From contig RPFO01000418.1 in NCBI GenBank assembly GCA_009746045.1, positions 270,501 through 334,500 of the forward strand: a stretch of 64,000 nucleotides of DNA. Reading direction: 5' to 3'. Position numbers and translations under genes: made by a program. This DNA is from Mesostigma viride (taxonomy: Eukaryota; Streptophyta; Mesostigmatophyceae; Mesostigmatales; Mesostigmataceae). The notes below the pieces were generated by a model that had not been told where the DNA came from, did not search any database, and was given only the letters and a program-made list of their open reading frames with translations. This document shows, piece by piece, positions 10,416-22,933 of the stretch. Every line of letters starts with the position of its first letter. The first letter of the stretch is position 1.

Positions 10416-12223
10416 CAGTGCCTTCCCTGACGCCACCGCAGCCTTTAATTGGTGGGCTTTTATCAGTGCTTTCATCACCTCAGCCAACTTGTGCTCGGGG
10501 ACCACAGGCACTGTTGGTAGGTTTGGTGGTAACTGTGCAGGATCGAGGTGGAGCGACCTGCCCCTCAGCCAGCGCATTTGCTGTTGTTGTTTCCATTGGG
10601 ACCCCCCCCGCTGGACTTGAGTGTACCGGAGAGTGGTTGACTCTGGTAAAATATTGTACGGACCTTTGCCGCAGGTGGCAAAAGGTTTTCGCACAATATT
10701 TGTACATTAATTAATTAATTAATTAGACTCGTGCTTCCGTTGGGGAGTCACGAAGCATTAACCCCGATAGATGGATGAATGGGTGCAAACAGTCCTACCA
10801 GTCTAATCTATCTACATCAGCTACCTACGACATCTATCTAACAGCACTCTAACTACAACATCTATCTAGACAGCCTCACGTTGCCCTAGGGGAGCTGTCT
10901 GGCGTGCCTCCCACGGGTTTGCACACGCGGGCGCTTCCCCACAGGGGGGGGCTCGTTGTCCTCTATGACCTGGGCCCACTTGGCCTTGTCCATCATCTTC
11001 GTCCAAATCACGGAGAGGCCTAGGCCCCCCATGTCCTCTACTAGCTGTTCTTTGAAGGTGCGGGCCTTGCGGCGTCTAACATGACTGGGCCCGGCCCACG
11101 TCAGGAGGTGCCTGCCAGGCTGAGCTGGTCGCAGACCTGCGGGGGGGCCACGTGAGGTGTCTACCTGGTTGGTGCGAGCTAAGTGCCCTACTAGCTGCAG
11201 GCGCCGCTGCTTAATGGTGCTGGTGATATATGGCATGCCCTGGTACAGGTCCTCATTGCGGACATGAGCAGCATATCCTACTCGATCTGAAAATGGAACG
11301 CAGCATGTTGGTGACCGCGCCGTCCAGCTTGCGGGCCAGGTCGGCGGTGAGGGTCCATGTCTCGGCCCCATACGTGAGAACAGGAAGGACGAGGACCTTG
11401 AACAGGTCCTGTTTCTCGATCTTGCCCAGGGGCTTGCGCCACAGGGCCCGGTACTGGCGTAAAGCGTGCCAGGCGAGGAACACTACAATACGCTTCCGCG
11501 GAGACCTTTTTCAGCGGGGAAAGTGCCCCCGGGCTTCCGGGGCAAATTCAGCAAGCGCTGCGGAACTTAGATACTAAAATTTCGTTTTTGGTTCGTACCG
11601 TACAGCCAATCATTTTGCTCCCGGATCAAATTGTGATCTGGGCACTGAACACGAAAATTTCAGCGGAACGCACGAAACACCAACGCAACTACAGAAAATT
11701 TTCAGTGACGAAACTGTAGTACCGTGTACCCAAGAAAAATGTAGTAGGACTTCGCTAAATTCACGTTCGGAATTTTTCCCCGCAAGATTCCCCCGCAAGA
11801 TTCCACCGCATGATTCCCCCCGCTAGGTTCAGGCTCCAGTCGATGCTCGCCAAATGGCGCAAAAAAAGAAACATATGTTAAAATCAACGGTGCGAATCCT
11901 CGTTACCGCTCGGGTAACATTCTCACTCATTTCGCGTCTCCTAAGAACCGTATTGTAGTGAAGACGCGATGGTCCACATCAACCTCGCAGCTGGGGAGCA
12001 GGCTGCCCAGCAGCTTGACGCGGTCCCGATACAGGACTCGAGAGCCGTCGAGGAGATAGAGGGGTGGCGGTGAGTGGGTGAGCCCAACCGCCAGGGCCTC
12101 TGTCTTCTTGCTGACCTCAAGCCCCACTGCACGGGCCTCGATAGCCAGGCAGTCAAGCCATGTCTGCACGTGCCCAGTGTCCTCGAAGAGGGTGGTGTCG
12201 TCTGCGTGGATGATGTCTGCCAG
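10416..12223. repeat. Tandem segmental duplication, copy 2
   Basis: This is the partner of 8598-10404. It keeps 290 bp of the copia relic (10416-10705) followed by the LINE A 3' region, which here continues without a break into the rest of LINE A beyond 12223. This copy is therefore joined to the longer LINE, and copy 1 is the extra one. Confidence 0.95.
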
Positions 12224-13736
12224 CCGAATCTCCGTGTCCGCTCCTACATGCCAGTATTTGTTAGCGATCGACCTGCACCCCTGGTTCCCTATACCCACGA
12301 TGCGGGCAAATCGCTTGCGCGCCTGAATCATTACGTATTCGACCACAATAATGAACAGGTAGGGCGACAGCACGCAGCCCTGCCACACACCCTTCTGTAA
12401 AGGGCATGGTGGCGTGCATGGTCCCGTAAGAAGTGCGCACCGAAGTGGTGGACCCTTCATACAGGTTGCGGATGACAGCAATAAGGGGGCGGGGGATCCG
12501 GAACAACTCGAGGATGTCCCAAAGCGCAGGCCAGAAAACCGAATCGAAGGCTTTAATGAAGTCCACCAGCACAAGGTGCAAAGGGGACTCACCAGGCTGA
12601 AGGCGTTGCAGTTCCTCCACCAGGCGGCGAGTAGCGAAGAGCGCCTGTACTGTGTTGCGACCTGAACGGAAGCCGTGCTGAGTCTCGCTGAGGTGACCGT
12701 CCAGGGCCGTGCGCAGGCGGTTCAGGATGAGCTGCATAAGAAGCTTGAGGGGGGCACTTTGAATGCACACCCCTCTGTAGTTGCCGGGGTCGGCAGGCGA
12801 CCCCTTGTTCTTGTACAGCATCATGCGAAAACTGTGTTGCCAGGCCGCTGGAGGTGGTTGCGACGACAGCAGAAGGCGGTTGCAGATGTCCCGGAAGAGC
12901 AGCATAACACCTGTGTCCTCGAATTTGGCTGCAAGTTTTACAACTGCGGCAGGAATCTTGTCAGAGCCGGTGGCTGCGTCATAATGCAGGCGCTGGACCG
13001 CCTCCGTGACCTCGCGAGAGGTGAAAGGAGGCATGTCGGACAGGTCGCCAAGTGGGCCGACCAGCGGGGGGACTAGGTAGTCCGCCGCTGACCTAGGCGG
13101 GGCCGGGGGCCCAGCGGGGCCGGCCAGGGCGGCCGGGCGGGCGGCGGCGGCTGGGATCGAGCAGGGGCGGGGCCGGGCGGCGCAGCTGTCCCCACGACCT
13201 CGGCCGTGCATGGCCGTGGCCCAGGTACAAAGCCGCTTGGCTGGGGCGCCGGGGACGTCGTGGCGGTGGGGCCGGCCGAGGCCGCCGTCCGGGTGCCCGA
13301 GGCGCTTGTACCAGAACCAGGCCCCTTTGCCGTCGTGCTTCTGCTGGCAGCTGCGCAGGTCCTTGACCATCTGCTGAGCGTCTGCCTTCTCAGCCTGCTC
13401 GTAGGCAGCCCGCAAAGCCGCTTGCAGCCCAGGTTTGGCGATCGGATCCCTGTTGCGGCGGAGCATCTGCCTGGCGGCGACCACTGTCGGTGCGTGACGG
13501 TGGACAGCAAGCTGTCGGCGCGGAGGCAAGGTGGGGAGGGTGCGGGCAGCCAGGCGATACTTGGCAGCGACACCGCGGAGGATCACTGAAATATCACCCG
13601 GCGGCGGAATGGCGTGTAACTGCTGTCGGCTGCCCCGGGCGTCGAAGACGGCCAGGAAATCATCCCTGTGCGACATAGCAGCGGCCTGCTCTGCTGCTGA
13701 CATCTTGTCGGCATCCTTCAGCACAATCCGGAGCAT
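11927..13736 (-). pseudogene. LINE A reverse transcriptase
   Basis: A long minus-strand frame (13736-12261) carries the N-terminal RT region: YKNKGSPADPGNYRGV, then HGFRSGRNTVQAL, then LVDFIKAFDS with the first catalytic Asp. It changes frame near 12400. The next frame (12592-11927) carries GVWQGCVLSPYLFIIVV and the active-site motif IHADDTTLF, in which His replaces the usual Tyr/Phe of [FY]xDD. The order and motifs match APE-class LINE ORF2 proteins. The closest relatives in this window are LINE B at 54784-56051 and the split copy from 32398 onwards. Confidence 0.85.
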
Positions 13737-14612
13737 GCACCTTCAGATCGGGCTGAGGCGCCAGCTGTCGCGACGGTTTCACCCCAGGAAACCGCAATCT
13801 GATGCGAGCGAGCACGAGACGGTGATCAGATTCCACCGTGCTGACAGAATCTTGCAGGACGCGAGCATCGACAACTGAGGGGCGCTGAGCCCGACGTACG
13901 CAGATATAGTCAAGGCACACCACCCGTTCCGACGGCCCAAAAAAGGTGGCAAGCTGCTCAGCGGGGCGTGCGAAAGAAGCATTGCATGCAACCAGCGCAT
14001 GCAGATTCAGCCAGCAGATTCGCAAATAAAGGCGTGTTACCGTTGGCTGTCGTGTTGGTTGGGGAGTGCTGAGCGCCCCCATATGCAGTGCCAACTGGCA
14101 GCGTGGCGTTGGCGTCGAGCAGCATAACCAGGAAGTGCCGAGCTGGGATGTTGGCCTCCTCCTCCTTGAGGGCGTTGAAGAAGGCCTCACGTTCCGCCTG
14201 AGCTCGACCCGCATGACAGTGGTGCATATCCCACGATAACGGTGAGCGTGTGGTGTGAATGGCCCTCAGTGGCCGAAAAAGTGGCCACTAGCACACGCGG
14301 GGACCGCAGCACGATGGACTGGAGCTGCTCTGATGCTGCCGGCGAGCACAAGAGGCCCACACCACCTTGACCCGGCGCGTCGCCGCCACCATAGTGGAAC
14401 CGCCAGCCCGCACGCAGGTCGTCGACCAGCAGACCGTTGACCCCGTGCTGAGGGTCAACGGTGCGTCGGTGCTCCTGGACCCTGAGGACAGCGATCTTGT
14501 TGTCGGCGCACAAGGCGATCATGCAGCTCGTCGACGCGTTGGCGTGCTGGGGTGCCGCCGCTCGTAGAAGGATCTGCAGGGAGGGTGCGCACATTAAAGC
14601 TTGCAATACCAA
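13660..14612 (-). pseudogene. LINE A endonuclease (APE) domain
   Basis: Three overlapping minus-strand frames together give an exonuclease-endonuclease-phosphatase fold. They show VQEHR (catalytic Glu region, about 14460), VGYAP (about 14240), LLDANA (the D.N motif, about 14115) and STVESDHRLV (the terminal SDH motif, about 13820). Such domains nick the target DNA to prime reverse transcription. The frame changes at least twice (near 14230 and 13980), so this copy cannot make the protein as written. Confidence 0.75.
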
Positions 14613-14631
14613 GAATGGGCCGTTGCCCTAT

Positions 14632-14670
14632 TAGCGGGGGGGTGGGGGTGGGGGTGGGGGTGGAGAAGGG
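14632..14670 (+). other. G-rich tract at the LINE A 5' edge
   Basis: Five runs of five to seven G separated by single T bases are suited to a G-quadruplex on the plus strand. The tract lies where LINE A coding sequence begins on the other strand, so the element's own strand is C-rich here. Confidence 0.5.
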
Positions 14671-14756
14671 TAGTGCTGGAGGTGGGGGATTTACCTACAT
14701 AACTCGGTCCTTCTCCCGGCTCAGCTTGGCAGAAGAGACATGCATGTGCTGCTTAA

Positions 14757-14895
14757 TTGCTTCCACCCCTCCAGCACATGTGCAGGATACACGCCATGAT
14801 ACAGACCCACTGGGCTGACAGCAACTCCATCAAAGTAGAAATTAACTCTGCTGTTCAGACGCAGCTCCACCACGTTCCTCAGCCATGCAAGTTAT
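14757..14895 (-). pseudogene. Ty1/copia integrase fragment
   Basis: A stretch matching GCCATGATA..GACCCA and GGGCTGACAGCAACTCCATC is nearly the same as 47405-47520 of the complete copia, in the integrase region just after the catalytic core. It is probably the upstream part of the relic at 8010-8886, separated from it by LINE A. Confidence 0.7.
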
Positions 14896-15870
14896 GCACT
14901 TGTTGCGATGTGAATGCGAACGTGTGTTTGATTATGCAATGGCTGGCATATATCAATCCATGCAAGCTTGCCAAGCTGCATGCATGGGCACATAGGTTAG
15001 GGTAACCTAGCAATCCTGCACTAGTGCTAACCAATGAGGTGCTGGCTCCGTCCAGCCAGATCTCCTCCAGCTAGGACTGATCCCGATGCCCACAGGCACG
15101 ACTGCCTAACAGCACTACGTGGATGGGTCCTGGACCTCTCCTAGGACCTCCATACAGGACTAGCTATGCAGCCCACCTTGTGGTCTGCCTCACAGCTCAT
15201 CACCCTACCACGTGCGTATCACGTGCGTGTGCCCTACAGATCTCTATGCAAATATCTAGCAGCCTCCCACGTGCCCAAGATAGCACGTGCAGATCTAAGT
15301 CTAGTAGTAGAGATCTGTCCAGTGTACTACACCACCGTCCAAGTCCGTACCCCACTTGGGAGACGGAGACAACGCCACGTATACAGATAGTCTAGGCCTA
15401 GCTGACTCCCTGGAATAACTCCCATTATTATTTTCTTTGGGGAGTGAGGGGAAGACTCTTCCCACAACCCACTCAAATGCCAACCTAATGCTTGGAGACA
15501 AGGCCCCCACAGGGACAAACCAGTACACTTGAAGAGATGCATTTTAAAAGCTCTTAAGTGTTGGAAAACACCCATACTGGCTGTATGCCTGCTTAGTAGG
15601 AGAACCAAGTCAGAGAAAAAGACCACACGTTTTATCGAAATAACAACATGAAGCCATCATGCCAGGAGGACCCTTCTGACCTCAATCTTTAATGATTTGA
15701 AGAGAGTCTACGGGTGGACACTTCAATCCTTGCCACCCCATGAACACCCTCCTATCTGGAGCTAGCTACCCTAGGCTGAGGCACTTCACCCTCTGCCGCC
15801 ATACGGGTTCATTAGCTTGTATAGAACTCTATACTGAGGCCCTGCAGCCTGTGGCATGCACTTTAGTCAG
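14896..15870. other. No gene recognised
   Basis: The stretch is rich in short direct and inverted words (for example CACGTGCGTATCACGTGCGTG near 15209) but has no supported ORF. Part of it may be the 3' region or LTR of the copia relic next to it. Confidence 0.35.
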
Positions 15871-18480
15871 TGCGTCAGCTAGGCATTGTCCGGGTCCTTG
15901 ATGTGAGTCTTTGACTCCAGATAGGTGCGATCCTGCTTGAGGACATTCCAGTCCAGATCAGTGTGCACAGCCAAGGGGTTGTCCAGGAAAGAGAGAATGG
16001 ATTGACTGTCAGTCAGCAGATGAGATTTGACACCAGCATAACTACCAGCCTGATGCTGCAACCACACTGGTCAGGAGATGTTTCAAGTACCATGCAACAC
16101 AGAAGACACCACAGCTCGGCATTCTGCTACATTGCTGCTGACTGCCTTACGCTTGTGGAGCCTGCTGAACGTACCAGGAAACCATTGACTGCTTGCCATG
16201 CAGTGGGATTAGACACTGACATGAAGAGACCTGCCTCTCTGGCTTCAGTGGCTTGTACCTTGATGACTACCCGGGACTCGATCCATGGAAGTGTCCATCA
16301 TGCATGTGATGTGAATGGGTTGGAACAGATCCAAGGAATGCATGAAGAATAATAAGGGGAGGACCATCATGCAACACCTGTTTGATAGCCCTAGACCCAA
16401 CCATTGGAGGCTCCATGAGACATCATCATCCACCCTGCTGACCACTGCCAGATGAGGAGCACACGTGGCACACAGCCACCCTAGTTTAGCTCTAATGGTG
16501 GGATAGAGATCTGGAGTGATGTCTGAGGGAAGAACATCTTTACAAGACGTGACATATTCAGAGGATGCTTTGAGAGTCTGAACACGCCCTGGCACTCCTT
16601 CTGTTCCTTAAACAGGCTCAGAATGATGCCACAAAACTTGACAGTATCTTTCCCCAACTCCAGCTGCTTGCCTAGTTCAAAGCTAGCAGACACTTGAGCA
16701 ATGAAATCCTCCATGCACAGCTGCCCTGCTGGGACCGGTAATGAGTTGATCATGATCCCCATGCCACACAAACATCATCAAACCAGCAGGATGAGGAATG
16801 GTGAAGAAACAGGGATCAATATCATCATACTGGGCCCCCAGCTTAAGGAAGACCTCTTGGGCACTATACAGCCTAAAGATTTTAGGGGCTGACTGTAACC
16901 CTTTCACCCCCAGATTGGGTCTTAGGAGACCTGTACGTGAGGCTCCTTGATTGCCCCAGCCCAGACCTTGGGAGTGTTTACCACATAGACTTGCCCCCTC
17001 CACACTTTTTGAGCGATGTCAGGGTTGCCTTTTAGAAAGCTAGGCTCTGTGGCTTTACACACGTAGTCCTTGCCAGCATTCAGATGGTGAAGGAAAGTGG
17101 CCAGCAGACGTTTGCTGAATACCAGGGGTATACAGTTCAGCCGCTGTTAGCTCAGTGGAGCCCCTGAACTCCGTGACACAAGGTCTGGCATGAGAAATGG
17201 ATGGAGTCCCATCCGCCTGGGGCTTATGCTTGCAGACAAACTTCAGTCTGAGCTTCTTGGCCCCTTTTTTTGGCAGTGCCTCATGATTGGTGTTTAACAG
17301 GTGGTACCTGTGACTTACTACGTGGATCATGCAGGACACACCCATTCCTCTCTAGCCCTGTTAAAGGCCGCTTCCATCCACTTCAGAAAACCAATCTGCG
17401 TTTGACAGTCTTTGACCACATCATCATAGGACAAGGGAGACATGGACGCAATGTCCCATCTACCAAGCCCAAATGCAGAGGGGTGTAACTTCTGAGAGTG
17501 AATGAGGGATTCAACACAGGGTTCCTGACCTGGGAGGTATTTTGAGTTTACAGCATTGATGGCTGCTTCAAGTCCATATCTGATCTGTGTTATAATAGCA
17601 ATTTCAAATGGTCCAGGGTAATTACCTGCCCCACCCCTGTCACACTCAACCTCCCCGCTGAGATGACTACTCCAGGGTAAGAGACAAATGGTTCCCCCAG
17701 AAGTGCATTCCCCTTGTAGCCCTCTACTACCTGGAAGGGAGTGGGCACACCCAGAATGGGGATTAGCACTTGGCCTTTGACTGCCATTTTTGTTTTGCCT
17801 GAGAAATCTGACACTCTAGCCCATGGCGAGCGTTGCACTATAGACGTAGGCCAGATACAGCTTGTGCACTGATGATGCTCACCTGTGCCTGTGTGTTTAC
17901 TGCACCAGTATACTGGGATCCTGGCTATAGAGTCACCTACAGCATTGACTTTAGCTGCACCTGCTGCCACTTGTGCCTTGGCAGTATGTGCTCTGTGCAG
18001 AGCAGTTTTAGAACCTCAGCAAATTTATTCCTGGGGACCACAGGATCTGCTGCTATTAATTGTGGCTGTTCCTGGGATGAGGCCGGGAGGAGCTACCTGC
18101 TGCTCACCCAGTGCACGTTCCTCCTGCCCAGGTGGACTGTTGGGCTGTGGCGGGGCTTCACCACTGATCGAGGAATACAAGTGCGTCTATATGGTTGTAT
18201 TGCTTGCATCAGCTATGCCCCTGGCCAAATCACTGGGTGAGACCATCCCACCAGACTGAGCTAGGCTCTGAATCCATGTCCGAGAATTCTACCCCTGACA
18301 CGTCTGCCAATGGAGGGTAATGAAGCTTCAGCCTATGCTTGCCAACCATCCGGCCGCTCTCTGTGCGCATGATGCTGGATAGTCACTGTGTCACCTGTTT
18401 CTGACAGCTTCTTAGTGATTACAGCTGGACCATGCCATCTACCAGAGTGGGCTTTATTCCCTTCCCCCTCCCTGTAATAG
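15871..18480 (-). pseudogene. Ty1/copia pol relic: INT end, protease, RT, RNase H
   Basis: Read from 18480 downwards, the order is: the integrase C-terminal barrel (VLYYREGEGNK...GRWHGPAVITKK) at about 18370-18480; a retropepsin-like segment (SGKTKM...IPILGVPTPF, NALLGEPFVSYPG) at 17640-17830; the start of RT (KKLRLKFVCKHK, AAELYTPG) at 17120-17280; the end of RT with WHGDHD in the active-site position near 16760; and RNase H (LLTDSQSI) at about 16010, ending with a DPDNA..DALTK-type tail. Frames are broken many times. The protease again follows the integrase, as in the complete copia. Confidence 0.75.
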
Positions 18481-18811
18481 AGCATGCACTTGATCCCCCA
18501 CTTCAGTGTTTTTTTTAGTGGCGATATGCCGCCAAATGTGGCGGTGTGGCACTTTTTTTGGCAAAATGTGGCGGTGCCACCCACTTTGACAGGGCTCCCA
18601 TGAAGCCACAATTTGGCCGTGCTGTTCTACTTTGTAGTTTCGTTTCGCCACAGGGTGGCCGTGCCTGAAGTTCACTCTAGTACAGGTTACGCCACAATTG
18701 GCGGTGTCAGCCGGTCTTCCGGCCGGCGTTCCGCCACAAGCCTCCCTAGTACTAGAATACTACTATGAGTACTACTATGACTGACTGACTTACTGACTGC
18801 ATAGTGCATGT
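18481..18811. other. GCCACA/TGGC-rich stretch, no gene
   Basis: It contains repeated words of the form GCCACAnnTGGC and TGGCGGTG. The same words recur at about 23995-24105, so both may be remnants of one short element. Tandem TACTGAC/TGACTGACT words precede the next element. Confidence 0.4.
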
Positions 18812-18822
18812 ACGTAGAGCCC

Positions 18823-18864
18823 ATCGGATACATCTTGCTGTGAACTCACGCATAGGTATCCGAT
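18823..18864 (+). other. 5' terminal stem-loop of the RING element
   Basis: ATCGGATAC at 18823-18831 is complementary to GTATCCGAT at 18856-18864. It starts at the first base after the target-site duplication, so it would fold at the 5' end of the element RNA. Confidence 0.65.
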
Positions 18865-18923
18865 GATGCAACCGTCCATGTCCCAGTGCCCCGACAGTAC
18901 CACCGATACTATATATATCCGGC

Positions 18924-21900
18924 GTGGAGTTCGGGGCCCCCATCGCGGTTCAGGGCGGCCAGGCCATCTTGGTGGACTCGGCCGGGCGCGCCCAGCCCCT
19001 AACCGCGGGGACGCCTGTTTCTGCCTTCCTCCACGACATCCTGGAGTTGGCAGGCATCCCGCACGAATGGCACCCCGCGGCTGACCAACCGGTCGGCATC
19101 CTCTCGCGCGCCCAGATTGCTGCTCTCCCGGGTTGCTGGGAGGCCGGCTGGGACCCGCCCCCCCCTCATGTCCGGTCCCTTCTGGAGGGGGACGACCCCG
19201 AGTCGGGCTCCTGTGCCATCTGCCTTGAGCCCTTCCGGCCGGGGGATGGCTTGTGTCGCCTGCCCGCGTGCGGCCACACATTCCATCAAGCGTGCATCGC
19301 GCGCAGCTTGCTCCACTCCGTGCCGCGCTGCCCGTTGTGCCGGGCTGTTGTGCCGCCCCCTGGGACTGCGCTTCCTCTCGGCCCGCCCCCGGTCTCGCTG
19401 GGTCCCCTGCCGGGTCCCCACCGGGCCCCGGGGCCAGCTGCCTCCCCGACCCCTCGGCCGCCGCCCCCGGCCTCGTTGCCGGGGCCTGGGGTGGTCGCGG
19501 GCGCGCTGGCGAGTCCCCCTGGGAGGGGCGCCGGCGTTCTCGATCCCCCTCCGCTGGGGGTCTCCCCGGTGGGCACTGCCTCCTCCGTGGCCCCGGCGGG
19601 CATGCCGGGCGCTGGTCGGGTCGTGGTGCGCGCGCCTGCCGGCCCGGCTGGGGAGACGCCGCAGGCCCCACGTCCTGCCTTTGCTGGCGCCGCTCCCCGC
19701 CACTCAGCGCCCGCCGACGGCCTTCACCGGTGTGCCGTGCTGCTTCCCACGGGGTCCCCGTGTGCTGGTGTGTTCCACAACCGTAACCTCCTCTGCCAGC
19801 ACCTTCGCGCTGTGCACCCCGATCTCGGCGCGGCGGATCTGCAGGCCATGAGCTGTTACCGGTGCCCGGAAGCTCACTGCCAGCGGGTGTACTCCATTCA
19901 CGGGCGCGCTCAGCACGCGCGCGCCTGTGTTGCTCAACGGCCCCTCAACCGGCCAGCAGTCCCGGCCCCCTCCCCCCCTCCCGCCTCGGCTCCCACCGGC
20001 TCCCAGCCCCCGCCGCCCGACTACTCGGCCAGTTGGCGTTGGCTTGACACGGTTCCCTGGGATGCATGCGCCATCAACCCGACGTCTACCCTGACCGACC
20101 TCCCCCACCGCGCGCGTAGCCTTTTCGCGCAATGTGCAATCGTTTCTCTCCGGCGCATGCACGCCGCTCCGGACGACCCGCTGGGCTTTAAACTGCACAT
20201 GGTGACCCCCCGCCTGCTCCTCACCCCTCTCGGGCGTGGTGTGCGCGGCCTCCAGGGTGCGGTTATTGCCCGTTGCCGACGCTTTCTGCAGGGGGACTGG
20301 GAGGGGCTGTTTGGCGTGCCGCCCCCGCGCACGGCCCGGCTGTCGGGGGAGGTCAACTTCGAGCGGGTGGCCGCCGACGTCATCCGCCTCGTCCGCGAGG
20401 GGCAGCTCAGCCGGGCCATGACCCGCTTGGAAATGGCCAAGCTGGCCCCCGCCAATGCGGCTACCCTGGCGGCCTTGGAGGCTCTTCACCCTGCGGAGCC
20501 CGGATTCCAGCTGCCCGTGCCGGACCCCCTGCCGGCCCCCCTCCGGCTGGACCGCGACTGCTTCCTGGAGGTGATGCGTGCGGTCCCGCGGGCTTCCTCT
20601 ACCGGGCCGTCGGGCTGGCGCTACGAGCACTTGGAGGTCCTGGTGGGGCATGGGGGCGAGGACATTCTCTTTGACACCCTCATTGACCTGGCGGCTGGTC
20701 GCGTTCCTCCCGCTGCGCGCGAGTGGTTAGCGGGCGCTCGCCTCCTCGCTCTGCTCAAGGGTGTCTTGCCCCCCCCGAGGGCAAGGTGCGCCCGATCGCC
20801 TGCGGTGAGGTGCTCCGCAAGCTCGTGGGCAAAGTGATCTGCCGCCAAAAGGCGCCCGAGCTCCGTGCCTTTTTCTGCCCGCCCCTCGCAGCGGGTGAGA
20901 CCTCGGTGGCGGCCCAGCTGGGGGTGACGACTCCAGGCGGGGCGGATATCCTCATCCATTCGGTGCAGGCCTACCTCGAGGCCCACCCCACCCACGCTGT
21001 CGTCAAGGTCGACTGCCACAACGCGTTCAACAGTCTGTCCCGCGCCAGCATGTTTGCGGCCGTCATGGAGTCCTTCGAGGACTTGTACGCTTGGACAGCC
21101 GTGTGCTACGGCCAGCCCGGCCAACTGGTTCACATCATGGAGGACGGCACTCGCGGCGGCCTGCTGTCGCGGTCGGGCACCCAGCAAGGGGACCCCCTGG
21201 GACCCCTGTACTTTGCCGCCCCCCTCCAGGGTTGCCTCCAAGCGGTCCATGCTGCCCACCCGGCGGTCGCTATTCAGGCCTACTTGGATGATATCTACCT
21301 TCTGGGCCCTGTGCCGGACACCACCGCGGCTCTGCTGGCACTGCAGACCGCGGTGGCCGACATCAACCTCCAGTTGACCCTGGCCAAGTGCGCGGTGTAC
21401 TCGCCCCAAGGTGATTGCTCCGGCTTTCCGCCCCAGCTCTTGGGCCGGGACGAGCGCCTCCATGGGTTGGATGTCCTCGGCGTTCCGGTTGGCGACCCCG
21501 CGTTTGTCATCGATGCTCTGCGGGCCGCCCTCGAGGCACGCACTGAGGTACTGCCCTTGATTGCGCGCCTTCATGATTCGCAGACCAAGGGTCTGCTTCT
21601 GTGGTTTTGCGCTCACCCTCGCGTCGTTCACTGGCTCCGGGGCGCTCTTCCGGCTCAGGTCCGGCTGGCCGCCGAGGGCCACGACGAACGCATCCAGTCG
21701 GCCTTGGCGCAGCTGGTCCCGGGCCCCGACCTCCCGCCACATGCTATTCGCATTGCCTCCCTGCCTGCACGGATGGGTGGCTGCGGTCTGACTCGTGCCG
21801 CCCGGCTGGCCCCAGCAGCATTTTTGGGCTCCGTCGCTCAGTCGTGGGCGGAAAGCTGCCGGCTCCTGCCCCTTTTGGCAACGGCAGCGCCTGACCTCCT

Positions 21901-22933
21901 GGACCCCAGCAGCCCTTTGCCCTTCGTCACCGCCATCCAGGAGGCCTATGCTGAGATCCAGCAGGCCTGTTCTCCCGTCCGTGCCGCTCAGGCGGTACAG
22001 CGCCACCTCCCTCGCGGCACTCCCTCGGTCGCCTCCGTTCAATCTCCCGCCGCATTCCCTGCTCGCGTCATCGATAAACACCAGAAAACCTACGCGGGTA
22101 TTCTGCACACGGCTGATTGGATTGCTCTTTTCGCGGACCTCAACGCCCAGGGACGTGCGTGGCTGTTCTCGCTTTCCTTGCGGAGTGTGGGCTCGGCGTA
22201 CCTTCGTGCTCTTCCCATGGCCCCCCCATTCGCCTTGGCTCCCAGCCACTACTCGGTGGCGCTCCGGCACCAGCTATTTGCCCCGCAGCCTCTTGTTCCG
22301 GCCGGGCGGCCTTGTGGTAGCTGTGGGCAGCCGCTGGATCCCACGGGGACTCACTACCTTGCCTGCATGGGGGGCCAACAGAATCAGAATTGGTATTTGT
22401 ATTTGCACACTGTCCTCCTGACGGTGGTGCTCGCCATGATTCGGTCGGTTTTCCCCCACGCGAACATCCGGTCCGAGGATGCGGATGGCGCTGCCTTCTA
22501 TTCCCCCAACCACCGGCCTGACATCGTGGTGCTGGACTTTGAGGGGGGTGGCCGGCATCTGCTTATTGACGTTTCGGTGGCGCGGCCCTTGGCTCTTAGC
22601 CACGTGGCTGGGGCCTCCCTCACGGCAGGTTACACGGCGGACCGGGCGGAGCGGGCCAAGCTCCTGGCCTACGGCGACGTCGGGCACCATCGTGTGGTGC
22701 CCTTTGTCCTGGAGGAGTTTGGGGCCATGGGGCCCCTGACCTCCGCCTTCTTCAAGGAGTGTTGCCGGCTCCGGGAGGACCGGCTGGACCTGGAGGGCCA
22801 GCGGGCCTCATGGTCGGCGCGGACCTGGACGTCATATTGGCGTCAGCGCTTGTCGGTGGCGCTGACTCGGGCCATGGCTGACATCATGCTCCGCCGTACG
22901 CGGGCTGATTTTGCGGTGCAGCAGGGCTATTAG
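18924..22933 (+). CDS. RING + C2H2 + RT + restriction-like endonuclease polyprotein
   Basis: Two frames, 18924-20837 and 20723-22933, join at a C run near 20768-20776, so one base change would make a single protein of about 1,330 residues. The order is: a RING-H2 finger with all eight ligands (C97, C100, C116, H118, H121, C124, C136, C139); a long P/A/G-rich linker; C2H2-type fingers (about 19730-19930); an RT with the active site YLDDI at 21281-21295 and GTQQGDPLGPLYFA before it; a CX2CX9HX4C finger near 22312-22365; and a PD...D endonuclease signature (RPDIVVLDF, LLIDVSV) at about 22513-22580. The finger-RT-CCHC-nuclease layout is that of R2/NeSL/CRE-type elements, whose RT uses the nick as primer. 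I see no in-frame ATG near the start; the open frame begins at GTG 18924. Confidence 0.85.

Larger units (their letters stand above)
10706..14640 (-). mobile_element. LINE A: APE-type non-LTR retrotransposon
   Basis: This non-LTR element lies on the minus strand, with an apurinic-type endonuclease at its 5' side, an RT in the middle, and a stem-loop plus ATTA tail at 10706-10758. It sits inside a copia relic (integrase fragment at 14757-14895, protease part at 8010-8886). Its 5' end is near 14640, where the endonuclease frame begins (LGIASFNVRTL), just inside a G-rich tract. No ORF1 is present on this side, so it is either 5'-truncated or lacks one. Confidence 0.8.

Noticed and set aside
20621-22270. 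549-codon frame on the minus strand
   Set aside because: It is antisense to the RT-endonuclease gene, which has clear motifs; GC-rich codon use keeps the opposite strand open.
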